NCBI GenBank assembly: GCA_030065095.1
Contig: JASJDP010000022.1
Span: forward strand, 1-64,000
DNA from: Rhodobacter sp.
GTDB taxonomy: Bacteria > Pseudomonadota > Alphaproteobacteria > Rhodobacterales > Rhodobacteraceae
Reading direction: 5' to 3'
DNA: 64,000 nucleotides
This document shows positions 60,436 through 64,000 of the stretch, one piece after another. Under the pieces are notes generated by a model. It was not told the origin of the DNA and searched no databases. It worked only from the letters and a program-made list of their open reading frames with translations. Every line of letters begins with the position of its first letter. Position 1 is the first letter of the stretch. Position numbers and translations under genes: made by a program.

Positions 60436-60540
60436 TTCCGCCAGGAGCGGACGTTGCGGGTTGATCAAATGGTCCGGCGGTCTTTGGTCTTGCTTCCGCG
60501 CCGCGGGGCTGCGTGAGAACGACGGCAAAAGCCATGACCA
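60436..60540 (-). repeat. Internally deleted copy of the dispersed element
   Basis: It opens TTCCGCCAGGAGCGGACG and ends AAAGCCATGACC. These are both degraded versions of the ends of copy E, about 105 bp apart instead of 240, and the inner hairpin is lost. It lies in the 249-bp gap 60400-60648 between UPF0173 and aroQ, which otherwise holds no gene. Confidence 0.5.
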
Positions 60541-60648
60541 AAGTCCCGCCTCACCCCCGACGGCATCTTGCGTCATGCTCAGATCCACGCATTGGCAAGC
60601 CTGCCGCTTCGGCGTATCAGGGGCGAAACCAACCTGGGATCCACACCC

Positions 60649-61086
60649 ATGTCCAAACGCGTCTATCTATTAAATGGTCCGAACCTGAACCTGCTGGGTC
60701 AGCGCCAGCCCGAAATCTACGGCGCCGAGACGCTTGCGGATGTCGAGGCCGCCTGCCTGATACTGGCAAGGGACCTGGGCCTTGACCTGAGGTGCCTGCA
60801 GTCGAATTACGAAGGCCAGCTTGTCGACTGGATACACGAGGCCCGCGACGATGCGCAGGCTGTCGTGATCAACCCAGGTGCCTATTCGCACACGTCCATC
60901 GCGATCCTCGACGCGCTCAATACCTTCGACGGCCCGGTGATCGAGGTCCACGTCTCGAACATCCACGCGCGCGAGCCGTTTCGTCATCACTCCTACGTCA
61001 CCCAACGCGCACAAGGCGTGATTTTGGGCTGTGGCGTCGAGGGGTATCCGCTTGCCCTGCGCCGTGTCGCTACCCTTCTCGGCTGA
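60649..61086 (+). CDS. aroQ: Type II 3-dehydroquinate dehydratase
   Basis: A 145-aa shikimate-pathway enzyme. [20 protein letters not shown] at the N-terminus, the catalytic tyrosine in EIYG and arginine loop around it, [18 protein letters not shown], and [18 protein letters not shown] are diagnostic. The ribosome site is weak (GGGAT). It is the third enzyme of aromatic amino acid biosynthesis. The TRAP genes follow after a 228-bp gap. Confidence 0.95.
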   Translation: MSKRVYLLNGPNLNLLGQRQPEIYGAETLADVEAACLILARDLGLDLRCLQSNYEGQLVDWIHEARDDAQAVVINPGAYSHTSIAILDALNTFDGPVIEVHVSNIHAREPFRHHSYVTQRAQGVILGCGVEGYPLALRRVATLLG

Positions 61087-61140
61087 GCTTGCCAACGGCG
61101 GCCGAAGGTTACCTGCTCGGGGCATTATCGGGTATCGGAC

Positions 61141-61182
61141 GCTGGCAGAGCGACCGGACCACCGTCTGGAGGCTCTGCCAGC
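61141..61182. other. Perfect 11-bp stem hairpin between aroQ and the TRAP operon
   Basis: GCTGGCAGAGC and GCTCTGCCAGC enclose 20 bases. No T-run follows, so it is not a standard terminator. Further on, TTGACAAATCATTGACGAAT is a short tandem repeat just before the TRAP start at 61315. Confidence 0.5.
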
Positions 61183-61314
61183 GGCGTGACTTCGCGTTTG
61201 CCGCGAGCCGCATGCCCCAATATGCCGGTATTTCGGGCAGCGGAGCCGTACCCCCTGAACGACCGGCCTTTCGGGCGTTGACAAATCATTGACGAATATC
61301 GCTTCATTCACCCT

Positions 61315-61911
61315 ATGCCGCGTTGGGTGAGGGGATATGTGCGCGCCGTCGACGCGGTGAACCACCGGATCGGGCGCATCACCATGTACCTGATTTTCGT
61401 GATGGTCGGGATCCTGTTGTGGTCCTCGATCTCCAAGACTTTTTTTCTGCCGACCTTGTGGACGCTGGAAACCGCGCAGTTCACCATGGTCGCCTATTAC
61501 ATCCTCGGTGGGGCCTACGCGATCCAGCTTGGCAGCAATGTCCGGATGGACCTGTTCTACGGCGGCTGGAGTCCGCGCACCAAGGCCTGGGTCGATGCCT
61601 TCACAATCTTCTTCCTGATCTTCTTTCTGGCCGTCCTTTTGCGCGGCGCCATTGGCTCCACCGCCTACAGCCTGGGCCATTTCCGGAATGAACCCTTCGG
61701 CTTTTTCAGCGAGCTGGGCCTTGCCTTTGCCACCGGCGGGCCGGACGGCGCGGGCGAGGTGATCGGCCGGCTGGAACGCAGTTCGACCGCGTGGCGGCCC
61801 CTTATCTGGCCGATCAAGGCGATCATGTGTTTCGGCATCTTCATGATGCTCCTGCAGTCCATCGCCGAGTTTTTTCGCGACATTGCGCGCCTGCGCGGCG
61901 AGGAGCTTTGA
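61315..61911 (+). CDS. dctQ: TRAP transporter small (DctQ-like) subunit
   Basis: A 198-aa four-helix membrane subunit of a sodium-driven TRAP importer. Helices MYLIFVMVGILLWSSIS, FTMVAYYILGGAYAIQL, FTIFFLIFFLAVLLRG and KAIMCFGIFMMLLQSIAEFF are clear. An extra loop of about 40 residues lies between helices three and four. Its stop overlaps the start of the large-subunit gene as TGATG. No good ribosome site precedes the ATG. Confidence 0.9.
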   Translation: MPRWVRGYVRAVDAVNHRIGRITMYLIFVMVGILLWSSISKTFFLPTLWTLETAQFTMVAYYILGGAYAIQLGSNVRMDLFYGGWSPRTKAWVDAFTIFFLIFFLAVLLRGAIGSTAYSLGHFRNEPFGFFSELGLAFATGGPDGAGEVIGRLERSSTAWRPLIWPIKAIMCFGIFMMLLQSIAEFFRDIARLRGEEL

Positions 61912-63233
61912 TGTCTTACGAAGCCATCGCCGTTTTGATGTTCGCCTCGATGATGCTGATGCTGATGACCGGCCAGCGGGTCTTTGGCGCCATCGGCGCA
62001 GTCGCGGCGGCGGGAGCCGTGTTTCTCTACGGCACCGGCGGTGTCGACATCCCGTTTTCGGCGGCGATGAAGCTGATGAAGTGGTATCCGCTGCTGACCC
62101 TGCCGATGTTCATCTTCATGGGCTACATCCTGTCGGAAAGCCGGATCGCGGACGATCTTTATCGCATGTTCCACGTCTGGATGGGGCCGGTCAACGGCGG
62201 TCTCGCCATCGGCACGATCGGCCTTATGGTGCTGATCTCGGCGATGAACGGCCTGTCGGTCGCGGGCATGGCCATCGGCGCCACTATCGCCCTGCCGGAA
62301 CTTCTGCGCCGGGGCTACGACAAGCGCATGGTCACCGGGGTGATCCAGGCCGGGTCGTCGCTCGGCATCCTGGTTCCGCCCTCCGTCGTGCTCGTCCTTT
62401 ACGCCATGATCGCCCGCCAGCCTGTCGGCCAGCTTTGGCTTGCGGGCGTCTTCCCGGGGCTGATGATGGCGGCGCTCTTCATTCTCTACGTCGCGATCCG
62501 ATGCCGCCTGCAACCGCAGCTCGGGCCCGCCCTGCCGCCCGAGGAGCGCGACGTGCCGATGGCTGAAAAGCTCCGCCTGCTGCGTGCTGGGCTTCTGCCC
62601 ATTGTCATCTTTGCCGCCATGATGGTCCCCTTCGTCAACGGCTGGACCAGCCTTGTCGAAAGCTCTGCCATCGGCGCCATGACGGCCTTCGCCGCTGCCG
62701 TGCTCAAGGGCCGGATGACAAAGGCGGTCTTCGAGACCTCGGTCCGCCAGACCCTCGCGATCTCCTGTATGTTCATGTGGATCATCCTGGCCGCCCTTGC
62801 CTTTGGCGCGGTCTTCGACGGACTCGGCGCGGCGCGCGCCATCGAGGATCTGTTCGTCGAACAGCTGCACCTGAACCCCTGGGTGATCCTGATCCTGATG
62901 CAGCTTTCGTTCCTGCTGATGGGCACGTTCCTGGACGACACCGCCATGCTGGTGATCGTCGCGCCGCTATACGTGCCGCTGGTCAAGCTCTTGGGCTTCG
63001 ACCTGATCTGGTACGGCGTGCTCTACACCATCACCACCCAGATCGCCTATATGACACCGCCCTTCGGCTATAACCTGTTCCTGATGCGGGCGATGGCGCC
63101 GTCCGAGGTCACCCTGGCCGATATCTACCGCTCGATCATTCCCTTCGTCGGCGTCATGATCCTTGCGCTTGGCATCGTCATGGCGTTTCCTGAAATCGCT
63201 TTGTGGCTACCCGATTACGTTTACGAAAAATGA
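61911..63233 (+). CDS. dctM: TRAP transporter large (DctM-like) permease subunit
   Basis: A 440-aa transport subunit with about twelve helices. Conserved stretches are FIFMGYILSESRIADDLYRM, GLSVAGMAIGATIALPELLR and AGSSLGILVPPSVVLVLYAM, which forms part of the ion/substrate site. MGTFLDDTAMLVIVAPLYVP repeats this in the second half. Coupled to dctQ; the ligand class is set by the binding protein that follows. Confidence 0.94.
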   Translation: MSYEAIAVLMFASMMLMLMTGQRVFGAIGAVAAAGAVFLYGTGGVDIPFSAAMKLMKWYPLLTLPMFIFMGYILSESRIADDLYRMFHVWMGPVNGGLAIGTIGLMVLISAMNGLSVAGMAIGATIALPELLRRGYDKRMVTGVIQAGSSLGILVPPSVVLVLYAMIARQPVGQLWLAGVFPGLMMAALFILYVAIRCRLQPQLGPALPPEERDVPMAEKLRLLRAGLLPIVIFAAMMVPFVNGWTSLVESSAIGAMTAFAAAVLKGRMTKAVFETSVRQTLAISCMFMWIILAALAFGAVFDGLGAARAIEDLFVEQLHLNPWVILILMQLSFLLMGTFLDDTAMLVIVAPLYVPLVKLLGFDLIWYGVLYTITTQIAYMTPPFGYNLFLMRAMAPSEVTLADIYRSIIPFVGVMILALGIVMAFPEIALWLPDYVYEK

Positions 63234-63284
63234 GCCCGCAGGGGCAGATGAGGCAGAGCAATTGCCAACATGGAGGACAGTTAC

Positions 63285-64000
63285 ATGACAACCAGACGCA
63301 AGTTTCTGACGACCGGCGCCGTTGCGGGCGCCGCAGGCCTCGCCGCCCCTGCCGTGCACGGCCAGTCGGTGATCAAGTGGCGGATGCAGACCTATGCGGG
63401 CCCGGCGCTGGCCGCGCATGTGATCGACCCCGCGATCGCCAGCTTCAACAAGATCGCCGAAGGCCAGATGGAGATCGAACTGTTCTACGCCGACCAGCTC
63501 GTCCCGACCGGCGAGTTGTTCCAGGCGATGCAGCGCGGCACCATCGACGCGGTGCAGTCGGACGACGACTCGATGGCATCGCCCACAGAAGTCACTGTTT
63601 TCGGCGGCTACTTCCCGTTTGCGTCGCGCTACTCCCTCGATGTGCCGGTGCTGTTCAACCAGTATGGCCTGAACGAGATCTGGGATGCGGAATACTCCGC
63701 CGTCGGCGTCAAGCATATCAGCGCGGGCGCCTGGGATCCCTGTCACTTCGCCACCAAGGACCCGATCCGCAGCCTCGAGGACATGAAGGGCAAGCGCGTC
63801 TTCACCTTCCCGACCGCGGGCCGGTTCCTGGCACAGTTCGGCGTCGTGCCCGTCACATTGCCCTGGGAGGACATCGAGGTCGCGGTGCAGACGGGCGAGC
63901 TTGACGGCATCGCCTGGTCGGGCATCACCGAGGACTACACTGTGGGATGGGCCGACGTGACCAACTACTTCCTCACGAACAACATCTCGGGCGCCTGGGC
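63285..64000 (+). CDS. dctP: TRAP transporter solute-binding (DctP-like) protein, cut by window end
   Basis: The first 238 or so residues of a periplasmic receptor. The leader MTTRRKFLTTGAVAGAAGLA is a twin-arginine signal. DctP-type features are KWRMQTYAGPALAAHVIDPA, FYADQLVPTGELFQAMQRGT and EDIEVAVQTGELDGIAWSGI. Resemblance to the keto-acid/pyruvate-binding TakP branch is suggested by the Tat leader and GAWDPCHF, but this is not certain. GGAGGACAG precedes ATG 63285. Confidence 0.92.
   Translation, partial: MTTRRKFLTTGAVAGAAGLAAPAVHGQSVIKWRMQTYAGPALAAHVIDPAIASFNKIAEGQMEIELFYADQLVPTGELFQAMQRGTIDAVQSDDDSMASPTEVTVFGGYFPFASRYSLDVPVLFNQYGLNEIWDAEYSAVGVKHISAGAWDPCHFATKDPIRSLEDMKGKRVFTFPTAGRFLAQFGVVPVTLPWEDIEVAVQTGELDGIAWSGITEDYTVGWADVTNYFLTNNISGAW

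Overview
This is a GC-rich, densely coded chromosomal window. It looks like a marine Rhodobacteraceae (Roseobacter-type) alphaproteobacterium. The reasons are a single-cysteine DksA, DUF2927 lipoproteins, a PraR-like XRE regulator, a form II coxSLM set inside a PQQ-dehydrogenase accessory cluster, a TRAP transporter, and the prevalence of GTGA/ATGA/TGATG coupled starts. The only long open stretch with clearly lower GC is a membrane-protein gene at 40226-40642.

Layout. 0-3.1 kb: P450 and acetyltransferase pair, then a calycin-like protein. 3.5-7.7 kb: a minus-strand run reading MoxR AAA ATPase, GNAT, DUF2927 lipoprotein, a 55-aa two-helix membrane protein and a CoxE-type VWA protein; the last three are joined by start/stop overlaps. 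7.8-15.4 kb: housekeeping genes (dksA, flavin monooxygenase, tpiA, 2OG-Fe oxygenase, A-type Fe-S carrier, SufT-like protein, tgt) plus a SatD/DUF3307 pair preceded by three evenly spaced operator-like palindromes. 15.9-36.4 kb: a large PQQ (quinoprotein) alcohol-oxidation accessory region. It contains cytochromes, three solute-binding proteins, an ABC importer split over 15 kb, an ABC-2 exporter pair, a beta-propeller, a SoxYZ-like carrier, a zinc hydrolase, a CXXCW rhodanese-like protein, and a NosR-like flavin/Fe-S membrane protein with its ApbE flavin transferase. It encloses a form II CO-dehydrogenase-like coxG-S-L-M operon. No PQQ dehydrogenase and no pqq biosynthesis genes are present in the window.

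36.5-49.5 kb: UDP-glucuronate epimerase, dtd/sugar kinase, an Hsp20 with an Fnr-type box, nitroreductase, then a TelA / XpaC / SPFH-GYF / zinc-ribbon / DUF2927 membrane-stress cluster with a 27-aa membrane peptide, next to TerC; then an RluB-type synthase and tadA. 49.6-64 kb: hisN-like phosphatase, PraR-like regulator, quinone oxidoreductase, LysR, Bax-inhibitor protein, rpmG, RNase P RNA, an AmpD-type amidase, gatCA, ceramidase, UPF0173 hydrolase, aroQ and a TRAP transporter running off the end.

A non-coding element of about 240 bp with terminal inverted repeats and a large internal hairpin occurs five times in intergenic gaps, and shortened relatives occur three more times. It is the most conspicuous non-genic structure, together with the 29-bp-period operator array in front of the SatD gene.
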